Below, one piece after another: positions 32,660 to 44,428 of a stretch of DNA of 64,000 bases. The stretch comes from Jaltomata sinuosa (lineage: Eukaryota > Streptophyta > Magnoliopsida > Solanales > Solanaceae), in NCBI GenBank assembly GCA_003996215.1, contig QJPP01005287.1, positions 1-64,000 of the forward strand, written 5' to 3'. Positions within the stretch are counted from its first letter, which is position 1, and each line of letters begins with the position of its first letter. Both the position numbers and the translations under genes were made by a program. The notes under the pieces are model-generated. The model worked only from the letters and a program-made list of their open reading frames with translations. It searched no databases and was not told the DNA's origin.

Positions 32660-34784
32660 TGTCACACCTCGAGACTACCCCCTAGGCGCAACACAGGACC
32701 CGGGACCACAAGTGCCTTAAGTTAACCCTTGGTCATAGCATACTCAGACATTCATAAGAAAACATAGCGGGACCATAAATAGAAATCTAGGCAACCCAAT
32801 CCATAATGATAAAGTTAAGATGAAACATAATCCAAAAAGGGAGACTCGAATACTGTCTATGTCTGAAAAGCCTCTACACATGACATAAGGAGTTGCTAGG
32901 ACAAAACCCTAGCTCACTCAAAGTAATAAAGTAATAGCCATAAACAACTAGGATCATAACTAGCCCTCGAACAATGAGGACTCACCAACACTGACTGGAA
33001 TGCCCTGCGGTCACTAGCCACTTGCCTGAGGGAGGAAACCTGAGTCTGTATCATCAAGAATATGCAGCGCAAAATATGCGTTAGTACTATAGGATGTACC
33101 AAGTATGTGAGATATGCATAATCATGTTAAAACATACTTAAAATGTTCTTAGAATATAATAGAAACTGAGATTATGCATAAAAGAGATGTCATAAGAAAT
33201 ATCATAATTGAAGCATGAGATAAAAGATGACATAGAATGAGACTTAAAAATATCATATGGGAGTTTCTTATAACCGACAATAGACCATGTGAGCTACATA
33301 GAATCTAACTATATAACCCTAGTTAGCAAAGCTATCCCGAACCCTGCCAAGGAAAGAGACACCATAATCCAACTATATAACTCTAGTTGGCAAAGCTGCC
33401 CTAATGCCCGCTAAAGCACAGGACACCATAATCAAATGTGGAACCACTTTCATAAGCCTGTAGAGTGATTCATAACCTATGCTGGCAATGTAGTTTTGGA
33501 CCTGGGTTATCGAACCCTCATTGCTTGGTGCTAAATACTACTCCAAAAACATACATATAGCTCATAATATACTTGTGGCATATCTGATGCCAAATCAGTT
33601 TGAAAAGCATAAAGACACATTTGGTGTCATGCAATTCTCATATCATAAGTCCTTGAAGCTTCGCATAGCCATAATTCAAAACATACTTTTCTTTCTGAAT
33701 TCATAACTTGAAGAATTTGGCATGCATTTTCATAAATACATAAGGCCATGTTATCTAAACATGCCAGTTTTTACTTGACATCATGCAATTCAATGGAATC
33801 ATGCTAGAAATCATCTTTAATGCATGGGCTTTTGGAATCAATTAAGGGACCTCAAATAAAACATATATAAGTAATGAGAAACCATGAATTAATGCTTTAA
33901 AACTGAACCCATACATTTTCCCCAAATTGGGTAAGAACCCTAATTTCATAAATTCATAAATCAAAGTAAAAATCATGAGTTTTGGGCATAAGAATGAAAG
34001 GAATCCTTTACTGAATACCCACATACCTTATTAAAGCCTGATTGATCTTAAGATGAAAAGAAATGGATGCTTGAACTTGGAGCTTGATACTTGAAGCTTG
34101 AAGGAGTTCTTTTCCTCTTTTGGTAAATGAATGAGGAATAATGAAAGACTTAGGCTAATAAGAGTAGAAACCCTACTAAAAGTGTCCAAAACAACCTCAC
34201 TTAAGAGTTAAAAGGGTAGGTAATTACAAAAATACCCCTAGTATTTAATTAAGGAAAACTGGTAAAAAGACGGCTTCAGAGACCACGAGTCAGTCTACGG
34301 ACCATCAACTGAAATGATGAACCGTCAACTTATCCATGGTTTCAGGTGCCACTTCTGGGAGCCTACTGGAACTCAACTCTATGAGTCACTCTATGGTCTG
34401 TGATTCAAAATAACAGACCATCCTATTGACTCGTGGTCCTGACTTAAGGGCATGAGGATCCTCTGATCCTCAGGGATTATGGATGGAAGGATGACCTGTG
34501 GTTTAAAAGGATGGGTCATCAACCAACTCATCATATCCAGGACCCTTCATGGGGGGTCCTCTAGAACTCGAACTGTGAGTCCACAGGATGGGTCGTGGTT
34601 CCAAACCATGAGCCATTGAGTGGCTCATAGGCTGATAGAAGAACACAACCAAAGAGCAGACCACGGATCAGACTACGGTCCATGGTCTAGGACTACGGTC
34701 CGTGATCTGGTTCATGATATCTGGGAACTTTACAATTTCACTGAAATCAAATTTAACAGCTGAATCAAATTTTGGGGTGTTACA
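32660..34784 (-). repeat. 3' LTR of E
   Basis: 2125 bp. On the plus strand it runs TGTCACACC ... GGTGTTACA, so on the minus strand TGTAACACC ... GGTGTGACA. A donor-like AAGGTATGTGG (minus, GT from 34026) and an acceptor-like GATACAG (minus, ending at 33046) match sites in A and D. Confidence 0.93.
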
Positions 34785-35015
34785 ATATCTCCCTCTTGGG
34801 ATCATTCATCCTTGAATAAAGGCTAAGCAAGGAAAACTATAGAGAAAACAGCCCAACCAAATGACAAAACATAGAAACTCAAGGATAACATGAAAACTCA
34901 GTTTTTCAACTTAAACATAATTGAACTAACTTCGAAAAACATGAATGCATGCTAGGATAATGAGAGAAACTGGTGGACTAGAATCGGGGGGCATACTAAG
35001 GAGGAAACTATTACC
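34785..35015 (-). other. Polypurine tract and 3' spacer of E
   Basis: The minus strand has AAGAGGGAG (34797-34789) immediately upstream of the 3' LTR. Before it is the AAGGATGAATGATCC text also seen in A and D. The rest is non-coding spacer. Confidence 0.82.
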
Positions 35016-35652
35016 TCAAGTTGAAATTGAATCGGAAGGAAAGAGATGAGGGTACTTGGCTTTCATGGCTACTTCTGCTTGCCAAGTAGCTCCCTCAACT
35101 AGCTGATTTCTCCAAAGGACCTTGACCAAAGGGACTTCTTTGTTTCTCAACCTACGAATCTGACGATCAAGAATCTCCACGGGAACTTCCTCATAACTAA
35201 GGCTATTCTTCAAATTCACATCCTCTAAAGGAACAATCAAGGTCTGATCACCAACACTTCTTCAACAATGAAACATGGAAAACTAGATGAACCGCTTCTA
35301 ACTCTAATACCAAATCCAACTCATAAGCAACCCTAACAATTCTCCTCAGAATCCAATAAGGACCTACATAGCGGGGACTAAGCTTCCCTTTCTTACCAAA
35401 TCTCATCACACCCTTCATGGGTGACACTATCAGAAACACCCAATCATCAACCTCAAACTCTAATTCTTTTCTCCTCACATCTGCATACGATTTTTGTCGA
35501 CTTTGAGTAGTCTTCAACCTCTCCCTAATAATCTGAACCTTCTCCATAGTCTCAGACACTGAATCAGGACCAATCAAAGATGCCTCACCTACCTCAAACC
35601 AACCAATAGAAGATCTACACCTCCGCCCATAAAGTGCCTCATAAGGAGCCAT
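35016..35652 (-). pseudogene. Integrase C-terminus and chromodomain-like tail of E
   Basis: From 35652 the minus strand reads M-A-P-Y-E-A-L-Y-G-R-R-C-R-S, R-R-K-E-L-E-F-E-V-D-D-W-V-F and G-K-L-S-P-R-Y-V-G-P-Y, ending H-V-S-L-L-K-K-C. After a frame change near 35248 the chromodomain-like end follows (Y-E-E-V-P-V-E-I-L-D-R-Q, V-K-V-L-W-R-N-Q, tail Y-P-H-L-F), closing at 35016. This is one of the better-preserved ends in the window. Chromodomain-like tails steer chromovirus insertion to repressed chromatin in known cases. Confidence 0.88.
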
Positions 35653-36300
35653 CTGGATGCTAGAATGAAAACTATTGTTGTAGGCAAACTCGATAAGAGT
35701 TTAGTGATCATCCCAACTACCTTTGAAATCAATCACACAAGCTCTCAACATATCCTCCAAAGTCTGATTAGTACACTCTACCTGGCCATCCGTCTGTGGG
35801 TGAAAATTTATGCTAAGCTTAACCTGGGTACCAAGACCCTTCTGAAATGACCTCCAAAACTGAGATGTAAACTGAGTCCCCATGTCTAAAATGATAGACA
35901 ATGGAACACTATGCAATCTGACTATCTCCAAAATATAGAGTCTGGCATAATCATCTGTTGAATCGGTAGTCTTAACTGCTAAGAAATGGACTGATTTAGT
36001 CATCCTGTCAACAATCACCCAAATAGAATTATGTTATCTTCGAGTACGAGGCAAACGAGTAATGAAATCCATATTGATCTCTTCCCATTTCCAAGTAGGA
36101 AGATCAATATCCTGAGTCATACTACCCGGTCAATGATGCGCTACCTTCACTTGTTGACAGCTGGGGCAGTTAGCCACAAAACCTCTATGTCCCTCTTCAT
36201 GCCATTCCATCAACAGACTTCCCATAGGTCACCGTACATCTTGGTGGCACGAGGGTGAATAGAATACCTGGAGCTATGAGCCTCTATCAAAATCTATTGT
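35653..36300 (-). pseudogene. Integrase zinc domain and catalytic core of E
   Basis: The minus strand from about 36290 shows A-H-S-S-R-Y-S-I-H and the C-P-S-C-Q-Q pair of the zinc domain, with stops and a frameshift between them. From 36018 the core follows in one frame: V-D-R-M-T-K, then L-D-M-G-T-Q-F (second catalytic D kept, S-D-R-G altered) and Q-V-E-C-T (Glu kept). The first D, in N-M-D-F, is just before 36018. A stop near 35701 breaks the link to the C-terminal part. Confidence 0.85.
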
Positions 36301-36451
36301 CTCAACCCATCAATGTTGGGAACACATAATCGACCCTGATATCAAAGCACACTATCTCCCCCTTGGGAGAAAACCTCTACCCATTGCTGATGGACTTCAA
36401 CCTTGAACTGGTGCAAAATAGGGTCATTGTCTTGCTTTTCTTTCACTTCAG

Positions 36452-36938
36452 CTACCAAAGATAATTTGGAACCATTCTAAATGATAACACCACCTTCTGT
36501 CGAATCCATAAGGCGAACTCACAATCGAGCAAGTCGATGAATGTCCTTCGCCAATTCCTTCTTTTCGTCCTCAACCAACAACACACTACCCATGGATAGC
36601 CTACTAAGTGTATCCGCCATGACATTGTCCTTACCCGGATGGTAAAGCACACTCATATCATAATCCTTAAGAAGCTCAATTTATCTCCTTTGAAAAAGAT
36701 TTAGTTCCTTCTGAGTGAACACATATTGAAGACTCTTATGATCGGTGAATACATCCACGTGAACACCATACAAGTAGTGTATCCAAATTTTTAAAGAAAA
36801 AATCATGGCCGCCAACTCAAGATCATGAGTAGGGTAGTTCTTCTCATGAATCTTAAGCTGTCTAGAAGCATAAGCAATCATCTTACCACATTGCATTAAC
36901 ACACAACCCAAACCAATCCTAGAAGCATCACAATACAC
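36452..36938 (-). pseudogene. RNase H of E
   Basis: The minus strand from 36938 reads Y-C-D-A-S-R-I-G-L-G-C-V-L-M-Q, then A-Y-A-S-R-Q-L-K, D-L-E-L-A-A and T-D-H-K-S-L-Q-Y. These carry the first three acidic active-site residues. The fourth block, near 36610 (A-D-T-L-S-R in place of A-D-A-L-S-R), lies past stops. It overlaps the end of the RT frame by a few bases in a different frame, showing a shift at the junction. Confidence 0.85.
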
Positions 36939-37990
36939 CCTCGGGTAGAGCCAATACTGGGGCTGTGGTCAACTTAGTCTTCAATTCCTCAAAATTCTTC
37001 TCACGTAGATTAGACCACTGAAATTTCACCTTCTTCTGAGTTAACCGAGTCAATGGGGAAGCAATGGAAGAAAACCCTTCCACAAATCTTCTATAGTAAC
37101 CAGTCAAACGTAACAAGCTCCTAATATTAGACGGGAAAGTAGGTCTAGACCAGTTTTTTACTGCCTTAATCTTTTGAGAATCAACTTGAATACCATCTCT
37201 AGTCAAAACATGACCCAGAAAAGGAACAGACTGCATCCAAAACCCACAATTACTAAACTTAGAAAATAACTGTCGATCCTTGAGAGTTTGCAACACAACT
37301 CTCAGATGGTCCACATGCTCCTCTTCACTACGAGAATAGATAAGAATATCATCAATGAAAATATTCACAAACATATCCAAATACTTCTTGAACACACGGT
37401 TCATAAAATCCATAAAGGCTGCACAAGAATTCGTTAGTCCAAAAGACATAACCACAAATTCATAATGACCATACCGAGTTCTAAAGGTTGTCTTTGGAAT
37501 GTCACACTCTCTAACACGAAGCTGATGATAACCGAATCTAAGGTCGATCTTGGAGAAGTAACTGGCACTCTGAAGCTGATCGAACAAGTCATCAATCCTA
37601 GGAATGGGATACTTATTCTTGATTGTGACCTTGTTTAACTAACGATAGTCGATACACATTCTGAGGGAACCATCTTTCTTTCACACGAATAAGACTGAAG
37701 CCTCTCATAGAGAGATGTTGGGTCAGATAAAGCCCTTATCAAGAAGATCTTTCAACTGGTCCTTCAATTCCTTAAGCTCCACAGGAGCTATCCTATAAGG
37801 ACGAATAGAGATAGGATGCATATCTAGAAGAAGATCTATTCAAAAGTCGATGTCCCGCTCAGGAGGGACTCGGGCAAATCTTCTAGAAACACTTCTGGAA
37901 ACTCACTCACAACAAAAATTAACTGGAGAGATAGGGTTCCGGACTCCGTGTCCATAACCCAAACTATATGATAGACATAACCCTTAGAAA
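36928..37990 (-). pseudogene. Reverse transcriptase of E
   Basis: From 37587 to 36928 a 219-codon open frame holds K-I-D-L-R-F-G-Y-H-Q, F-R-T-R-Y-G-H-Y-E-F, V-M-S-F-G-L-T-N, the catalytic F-I-D-D near 37348-37359, and F-L-G-H-V. One substitution is visible: D-L-R-F-G for the usual D-L-R-S-G. The N-terminal part, about 37990-37590, is broken by frameshifts and stops, though L-R-M-C/S-E-C-V-like traces of the expected block remain. The catalytic aspartates are intact. Confidence 0.88.
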
Positions 37991-38480
37991 TTATCTTCTT
38001 AGCCATAAGATAAGATATGAAATGACCCTTTGAGGATGGAGGACTACCTTGTCATTCTAAGACAGGTTTATTCAAAAACTTGAAACTAACAACTCGAGTA
38101 CGACAATCGAGTGAGGCATAACATGCATACAACCAATCCATACCAAGAATAACATCAAAATTAGTCATCTCCAACTATACTAGATCCGATGAAATGACTC
38201 TATGAAGGACTGAGATAGGGCAATTTTGGTAGATTCGTTTCGCTAAGACTGACTCACCAACAGGAGTAGAAACACAAAAGGGTTCTAAAAGTTATTCAGG
38301 GCAAATTTCAAACTTGCAAGCAACATAAAGGGTCACAAAAGATAAGGAGGCACCCGGATCTAATAAAGCATACATATCGAGAGAGACGACTTTTAACATA
38401 CCAGTAACAACATCCGATGAACTCTTCTGCAACTGGCATGAGGACATGGCATAAAGGTGGTGCTGGCGCTGACCACCAGA
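37991..38480 (-). pseudogene. Protease of E
   Basis: The minus strand has Y-A-L-L-D-P-G-A-S-L-S-F near 38345-38380, the intact retropepsin active site. Further on are V-G-E-S-V-L-A-K-R and V-I-L-G-M-D-W-L. Stops interrupt the frame near 38290 and 38180. The linker towards RT includes G-H-F-I-S-Y-L. It keeps a better active site than A or B. Confidence 0.82.
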
Positions 38481-39583
38481 ACTAGAAGCAGTGCCCTACT
38501 AGGCTGGTCGACCTCCTAATGTCGGGCATACTGAGTCCTACCACCTCCATGTCCCTTCCTGGCTGCAGGTCAATCTCTAATCCGATGTCTAGCCTGACCA
38601 CACCCAAAACAACTACCTGAACTGACTAGACACTCATCAGGATGAATCTTTCCACACTTACTGTAAATGGGGCAGGAAGGCCCCTTGGCAACACTTCCCT
38701 GCGAATAGGAACCAGATCCCTTGCTAGTCTGATCATGACGAGGCCTGGGGGTTGGGTAGGAACACTAGCTGAATAATGAGCAGGCCCTGATGATTTCTTC
38801 TAAAATGAGAAGTGATGTCTGCCTCCGGACCTCTAATGTCCAAAACCTGAACTCTTTGATCTAACCCTCTTGTTCTTCCTTTCCATCTCTCTCAACTTGT
38901 CTCCCTCGATCTGATAGGCATGAGTCATAAGTCAAAAAATATCCATGTCACCCAAAAGCTTTGTGGACCTGTACTCCTTCTTTACCAAATCTGATACTCC
39001 ATAAACATACTTACTCATCTCATCCCATGGGTCAGCCACCATGGAAGGAACATACCCAAAAAACTGGGTGAACTTCAATTCATACTCCTGAACCATCATG
39101 GAACCTTGCCTAAAATTTCACAAATTCTTTGGCCTTAGCTTGTTCCAATTCCCTCCGAAAGAACCGATCAAGAAAAGACTTCGCAAAACACTCCCAAGTC
39201 ATAGGGACCACGTCCCTAGCCCTAGCATCCTTCCATTGAGTGAATCAAATATGAGTCACATCCTTGAGTTGATAAGAGTCTAGCTCTACACCCTTTACAC
39301 CAATAACTTGCATAACCCCAAAGATCTTCCTTACCTTATCCAAGAAATTTTGTGGATCCTCACCAACTTTTGAACCCCAGAACTCAGGTGGGTTCATGCA
39401 AATAAAATCTCGAAATTGGGTCGGAACTCTACCTTAAGAATGGATGAGGATAGGGGCCTACTGATTGATCTGAGTAGCCATAGTCTGAGCTAGCATATGA
39501 ATAGCATTTTTTAAATTCGTATTTGTGACCTCAAAGTCTGGAATTAGAGGATTAGGATTTTGGGCATTGGCCCGGCGAGGCAT
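38481..39583 (-). pseudogene. Gag of E
   Basis: It starts at the minus-strand ATG at 39583 (M-P-R-R-A-N-A-Q-N-P), a start shared in style with D gag (M-S-P-R-R-A-N-A-R-N). Capsid blocks follow at 39420-38880. The zinc knuckle (C-F-G-C-G-Q-A-R-H) lies at about 38570-38612. The codon for its last Cys is TGA (38570-38572), a one-base change from TGC that both kills the knuckle and stops translation. Other stops occur earlier, for example in the N-terminal region near 39460. Confidence 0.85.
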
Positions 39584-39793
39584 GGCACGGCAAGGAGGAA
39601 TAATTTGAAATGCATAAAGAATGGATTAGAGGGTAATAGAGTTAAACTCTATTGCACGATATTGATCATAAAATAAGTGAAGTTGTTCCTAAGACACCTC
39701 ATAGCTTCTCTCTCATAAGTGTGGCACACATCACACACATGAAAGAGACTCTACTCGTTGAGGCTTTTAGACACCCTAGGACTCTTGAACCTT
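39584..39793 (-). other. Leader of E
   Basis: Non-coding sequence between the gag ATG and the PBS on the minus strand. No other feature was seen. Confidence 0.6.
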
Positions 39794-39805
39794 GCTCTGA
39801 TACCA
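39794..39805 (-). other. Primer-binding site of E
   Basis: The minus strand reads TGGTATCAGAGC, a perfect initiator tRNA-Met PBS, four bases from the LTR end at 39810. Confidence 0.93.
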
Positions 39806-39809
39806 AGTT

Positions 39810-41939
39810 CGTCATGACCCGAGACTACTCCCTAGGCATAACATGGGACCCGGGACCACAAGTTCCCTAAGTTAACCCTTGGTCATAGCATACTCTGACA
39901 TTCATAAGAAAACATAGCGGAAACATAAATAAAAAGCTAGGCAACTCAATCCATACTGATAAAGTCAAGATGAAACATAATCCAAAAAGGAAGACTCGAA
40001 TACTGTCTATGTCTGAAAATCCTCTACACATGACATAAGGAGTTTCTAGGACAAGAACCTAGCTCACTTTAAGTACAAAAGTAACAGGCATAAGCAACTA
40101 GGATCATAACTAGCCCTCGAACAATAAGGACTCACCAACACTAACTGGAATGGCCTGCGGTCTCTAGCCTTGTTCCTGAGGGAGGAAACCTAGGTCTACA
40201 TCATCAAGAGGATACAGCGCAAAATATGTATCAGTACTATAGGATGTACCAAGTATGTGAGATATGCATAATCATGTTAAAACATACTTAAAACGTGCTT
40301 AGAACATAATAGAAACTAAGATCATGCATAAAAGAGAAGTCATAAAAAATATCATAATTTAAGCATGAGATAAAAGATAACATAGCATAAGACTTAAAAA
40401 TATTCATAGCGGAGTTTCTTATATAACCGACAATAGACCATGTGAGCTACATGGAATCTAACTATATAACCCTAGTTAGAAAAGTTGTCCCAAACCCTGC
40501 CAAGGAATGGGACACCATAATCTAACTATATAACCCTAGTTGGCAAAGCTTCCCTAATGCCCGCTAAAGCACAGGACACCATAATCAAATGTGGAACCAC
40601 TTTTATAAGCCCATAGGGCGATTCATAACCTATATTGGCAACGTAGTTTTGGACTTGGGTTATCGAACCCTCATCGCTCGGTGCTAAATACTACTCCCAA
40701 AACATGCATATAGCTCATAACATACTTATGGCATATCTAATGCCAAATCTATTTGAAAAGCATAAAAACACATCTAGTGTCATGCAATTCTCATATCATA
40801 AGTCCTTAAAGCTTACCATAGCCATAATTCAAAACATACTTTTCTTTATGAATTCATAACTTGAAGAATTTGGCATGCATTTTCATAAATACATAAGGCC
40901 ATGTTATCTAAACATGCCAATTTTCACTTGACATCATGCAATTCAATGAAATCATGCTACAAATCATCTTTAATGCATGGGCTTTTGAAATCAATTAAGG
41001 GACCTCAAATAAAACATAGATAAGTAATGAGAAACCATAAATTAATGCTTTAAAACTGAACCCATAAGGTTTCCCTAAATTGGGTAAGAACCCCAATTTC
41101 ATAAATTCATCAATCAAAGTAAAAATCATGAGTTTTGGGCATAAGGGTGAAAGAAATCTCTTATTGAATATCCACATACCTTATTGAAGCCTGTTTGATC
41201 TTAAGATTAAAAGAAATAGAGGCTTGAACTTGGAGCTTGATACTTGGAGCTTGAAGGAGTTATTTTCCTCTTTTGGTAGATGAATAAGGAATAATGAAAG
41301 ACTTAGGCTAATAAGAGTAGAAACCCTACTAAAAGTGGCCAAAATAACCTCACTTAAGAATTAAAAGGGTGGATAATTACAAAATTACCCTTAGGATTTA
41401 ATCAATGAAAACTGGTAAAAAGTCTCGGCTCCAGAGACCACGAGTCAGTCTACAAACCATCAACTGAAATGACAAACTGTCAACTGATCTGTGGTTTCAG
41501 GTGACACTTCTGGGAGCCTGCTGGAACTCAACTCCATGAGTCACTCTATGGTCCGTGATTCAAAATAATGAACCATCCTATTGACTCGTGGTCCTGACTT
41601 ATGGGCATGAGGATCCTCTGATCCTCAGGGGATACGGATGGAAGGATGACCCATGGTTCAAAAGGACAGGTCATCAACTAACTCATCATTTCTAGGACCC
41701 TTCATTAGGGGTCCTCTAGAACTCAAACCACGAGTCCACAGGACAGGACGTGGTTCGAAACCACACACTGTGGAGTGACTCATAAGCTAATGGAAGAACA
41801 TAACCAAAAAGTAGACCACAGATCAGACTACGGGTCATGGTCCAGGACTACGGTCCATGATCTGGTCCGTGATCTCTGGGAACTTTACAATTTCACAGAA
41901 ATCAGGTTTAATAACTGAATCAAATTCTGGGGTGTTACA
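39810..41939 (-). repeat. 5' LTR of E
   Basis: 2130 bp, ending on the minus strand at 39810 (terminal base changed from T to C on the plus strand) and starting TGTAACACC at 41939. The donor-like site AAGGTATGTGG (minus) has its GT at 41179-41178, and the acceptor-like GATGTAG ends near 40196. There is no clear TATA box. Confidence 0.93.
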
Positions 41940-41944
41940 ATTAG
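41940..41944. other. Right target-site duplication of E (ATTAG)
   Basis: Identical to 32655-32659. The D LTR resumes here. Confidence 0.95.
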
Positions 41945-42593
41945 GCCCTCAGTTATGTTTACTTTCAGCTTTTAGCATATTTCCAGATTACTCTTACATT
42001 TCTTCTATTTATGCATGATTATATTTTGGGCCTATGTACTACAGTTTAGTTTAGTTTACAGCTTTTCAGTGTTTTAGAATATTTACATTTCAGTTAGCCT
42101 TGCATACCTCCATGCTCAGTAAATTCAAAGTACTGATGCATACTCTACGTGCTGCATCCTATCATAATGCAGGTTCAGGTTCTCAACTTCAGCCTCGTGA
42201 TTAGCTCGCCTGGTGCCATATCCGCGATAGTCAGTGGTGAGTTCTCATCATCCAAGGACATATCTTTTACATGTTTTTTGAGTGAGGTAGCTTGTCCTTA
42301 TTTTCAGTACTTAGAGTTAGCTGGGGACTTATCCCAGAAGCTCATTAGTATTAGAGGCTTTCAGACATAGAGTCAAAATTTAGCTTATGTAGTTCAGTTA
42401 ATTTTCAGACAGACTATCATTTCAGATATATTTAGATTCATTATTCCCTTCAGTTATGATTTATTCAATATGCTTTCACTTGTTTAGAATTTTATTCAGT
42501 ATGCTTGTGATATGCCAGTTTCAGGGTTAGCTTGGGGTCACTTGAGATCCTACATCCCGTGTTACATCTAGGGGATAGTCTCAAGGTGTGACA
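41945..42593 (+). repeat. 5' LTR of D, remainder after E
   Basis: It continues the D LTR to its end AAGGTGTGACA at 42593. It matches the end of the 3' LTR (49087-49736). It holds the acceptor-like TAATGCAG, ending at 42173. E therefore splits the proposed leader intron of D. Confidence 0.92.
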
Positions 42594-42597
42594 AACT

Positions 42598-42609
42598 TGG
42601 TATCAGAGC
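42598..42609 (+). other. Primer-binding site of D
   Basis: Perfect TGGTATCAGAGC, four bases after the 5' LTR end. Confidence 0.93.
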
Positions 42610-42806
42610 ATCAGGTTCAGGAGTCCTACGGTGTCTAAAAGACGCACTAAGTAGAGTCTCTTTCATGGGTGTGAATCATGCCACACTTATGAGGGAGAGG
42701 CTACGAGGTGTTTTAAGAAAAATTTCACTTCTTTCATTATCTTTATCGTGCGATAAAGTTTAGTTCACTTTCTCTTCTCTAATCCATTTGTTATGCATTT
42801 CAGATC
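42610..42806 (+). other. Leader of D
   Basis: Untranslated leader up to the gag ATG. Its start resembles the leader of E. Nothing further was seen. Confidence 0.6.
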
Positions 42807-43920
42807 ATGAGTCCTCGTAGAGCTAACGCCCGCAATACTAACACTAATCCTCCAGCCCTAGACCATGAGGTTACAAATGCGGAGTTCTATAATATGATCC
42901 AGTTATTGGCTCAGACTGTGGACAATCAAGCTAATCAGTAGGCCCTAGTTCTTGCAAACCAAAATGGTTTTTTGACTTTTCTTAGTTTGGGCCATTTCAT
43001 AGCCTTATTATATCTTTGCTCAAAGTTTGTTAAAACATCAGCTGCAGCCCGGGTTCGAGATTTTATTCGCATGAATCCACCAGAGTTTCTAGGGTCAGGG
43101 GTTGGTGAAGACCCACAAAATTTCATTGATGAGATCAAGAATATTCTTAAGATAATGTAAGTGACTGGTATTGATTGCGTTGAGTTAGCATCTTATCAAC
43201 TACAAGATGTGGCTCACATTTGGTTCACTCAGTGGAAAGACAACAGGGGTGTAAATATAGCATATGCGATATGGGATTATTTTACTGGAGCTTTTCTGGA
43301 TGGGTTCTTCCCAAGAGAGTTGAGAGAGGCTAAGGCCCAAGATTTTATGAATCTGAGATAGAGATCAATATCAGTCCAGGAATATGGGTTAAAGTTCAGT
43401 CAGCTTTCCAGGTATGCCACATCTATGGTGGTCGATCTGAGGGCACAAATGGGCAAGTTCTTGTATAGGGTATACGATTTGGTAAAAATGGAGTGCAGGA
43501 ATGTTATGTTATTAGGGGATATGGATATCTCTAGACTGATGACCCATGCTCAGTAGGTTGAGAAAGATAAGCTTAAGGAGTTGGCAGAGGTCGGGCGACA
43601 TAAATTGCTCACAGTTTCAGCAGAGGTCTTCAGCCCCAGTGCCTTCATCAGTAGTGCTCCATCTCCTAGGCCTCAATAGGATCAGAAAAAAAGTGAGCAC
43701 CAAGCTCTAAGTCTCAAGGCAGTGTTTTAGGTAACCACACTTTTACATCCTACCCCAAGTGTGGTAAAAATCATCCAGTTGAGTGTATTGATGGTAGAGA
43801 GGGGTGTTTTAGGTGTGGTCAGCTCGGCCATAGGTTGAAGGAGTGTCCTTCCTCCAGGCAAGGAATGGGAGGTGAAAGAGCCCAGTCTACCACTTTAGCA
43901 GCTCCAGCAAGTCGCATAGC
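42807..43920 (+). pseudogene. Gag of D
   Basis: It starts at the ATG at 42807 (M-S-P-R-R-A-N-A-R-N), in one frame up to about 43560 but with stops at 42939-42941, after 43150 and after 43357. Blocks visible include R-D-F-I-R-M-N-P-P-E-F, V-A-H-I-W-F-T-Q-W and F-F-P-R-E-L-R-E-A-K. The CCHC zinc knuckle C-F-R-C-G-Q-L-G-H is intact at 43804-43846. Several stops look like CAG-to-TAG changes, as expected from cytosine deamination. Confidence 0.88.
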
Positions 43921-44400
43921 TCAGCAGAGTATGACTTCTAGCACAGGTGGCGATCAGCGTCACCACCATCTCTATGCAATATATTCATGTTAGGATCAGG
44001 AGAGTTCACCAGATATAGTCACTGGTATGTTATCAGTCTTCTCTCTTGATGTTTATGCCTTGTTAGACCCAGGGGCTTCCTAACCTTTGTAACCCCGTAT
44101 GTTGCATGTAAATTCAGAGTCAGTCCTGAAAAAATCTTAGAGCCCATCCCAGTCTCTACTCCAGTTGGTGAGTCAGTCCTAGCTAAGAGTGTGTATAGAG
44201 ATTTCCCTGTGTTATTCCTTCATAAAGTCACCTCAGCAGATTTAGTAGAGAAATATGACCAACTTGGATGTCATTCTTGGCATGGATTGGCTACATGCCT
44301 GTTATACCTCAGTCGACTGCAAAACCAGAGTTGTGAAATTCCAGTTTCTAAATGAGCCCATCTTAGAGTGGCAGGGTAGTCCTACTTAATCAAAAGGTCA
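43921..44400 (+). pseudogene. Protease of D
   Basis: The active site D-P-G-A-S is readable near 44068-44082. A small deletion then shifts the frame, so T-F-V-T-P-Y-V-A-C-K-F appears in another phase. V-I-L-G-M-D-W-L-H-A-C follows near 44268-44300. The order gag, protease, RT is as expected. It is inactive because of the frame breaks. Confidence 0.8.
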
Positions 44401-44428
44401 CTTCATATCCTACCTCAAAACTAGAAAG

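Larger units (their letters stand above)
32660..41939 (-). mobile_element. Element E: minus-strand Ty3/gypsy (Tekay/Del-like) retrotransposon nested in the 5' LTR of D
   Basis: 9280 bp with both LTRs complete (39810-41939 as 5' LTR, 32660-34784 as 3' LTR), a PBS, a polypurine tract and perfect 5 bp flanks. Gag, protease, RT, RNase H, integrase and tail can all be located in order on the minus strand. By eye the LTRs differ at about 8 to 9% over their first 380 bases. It is the innermost and thus youngest of the C-D-E nest. Stops and shifts remain, so it is not autonomous. Confidence 0.95.
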
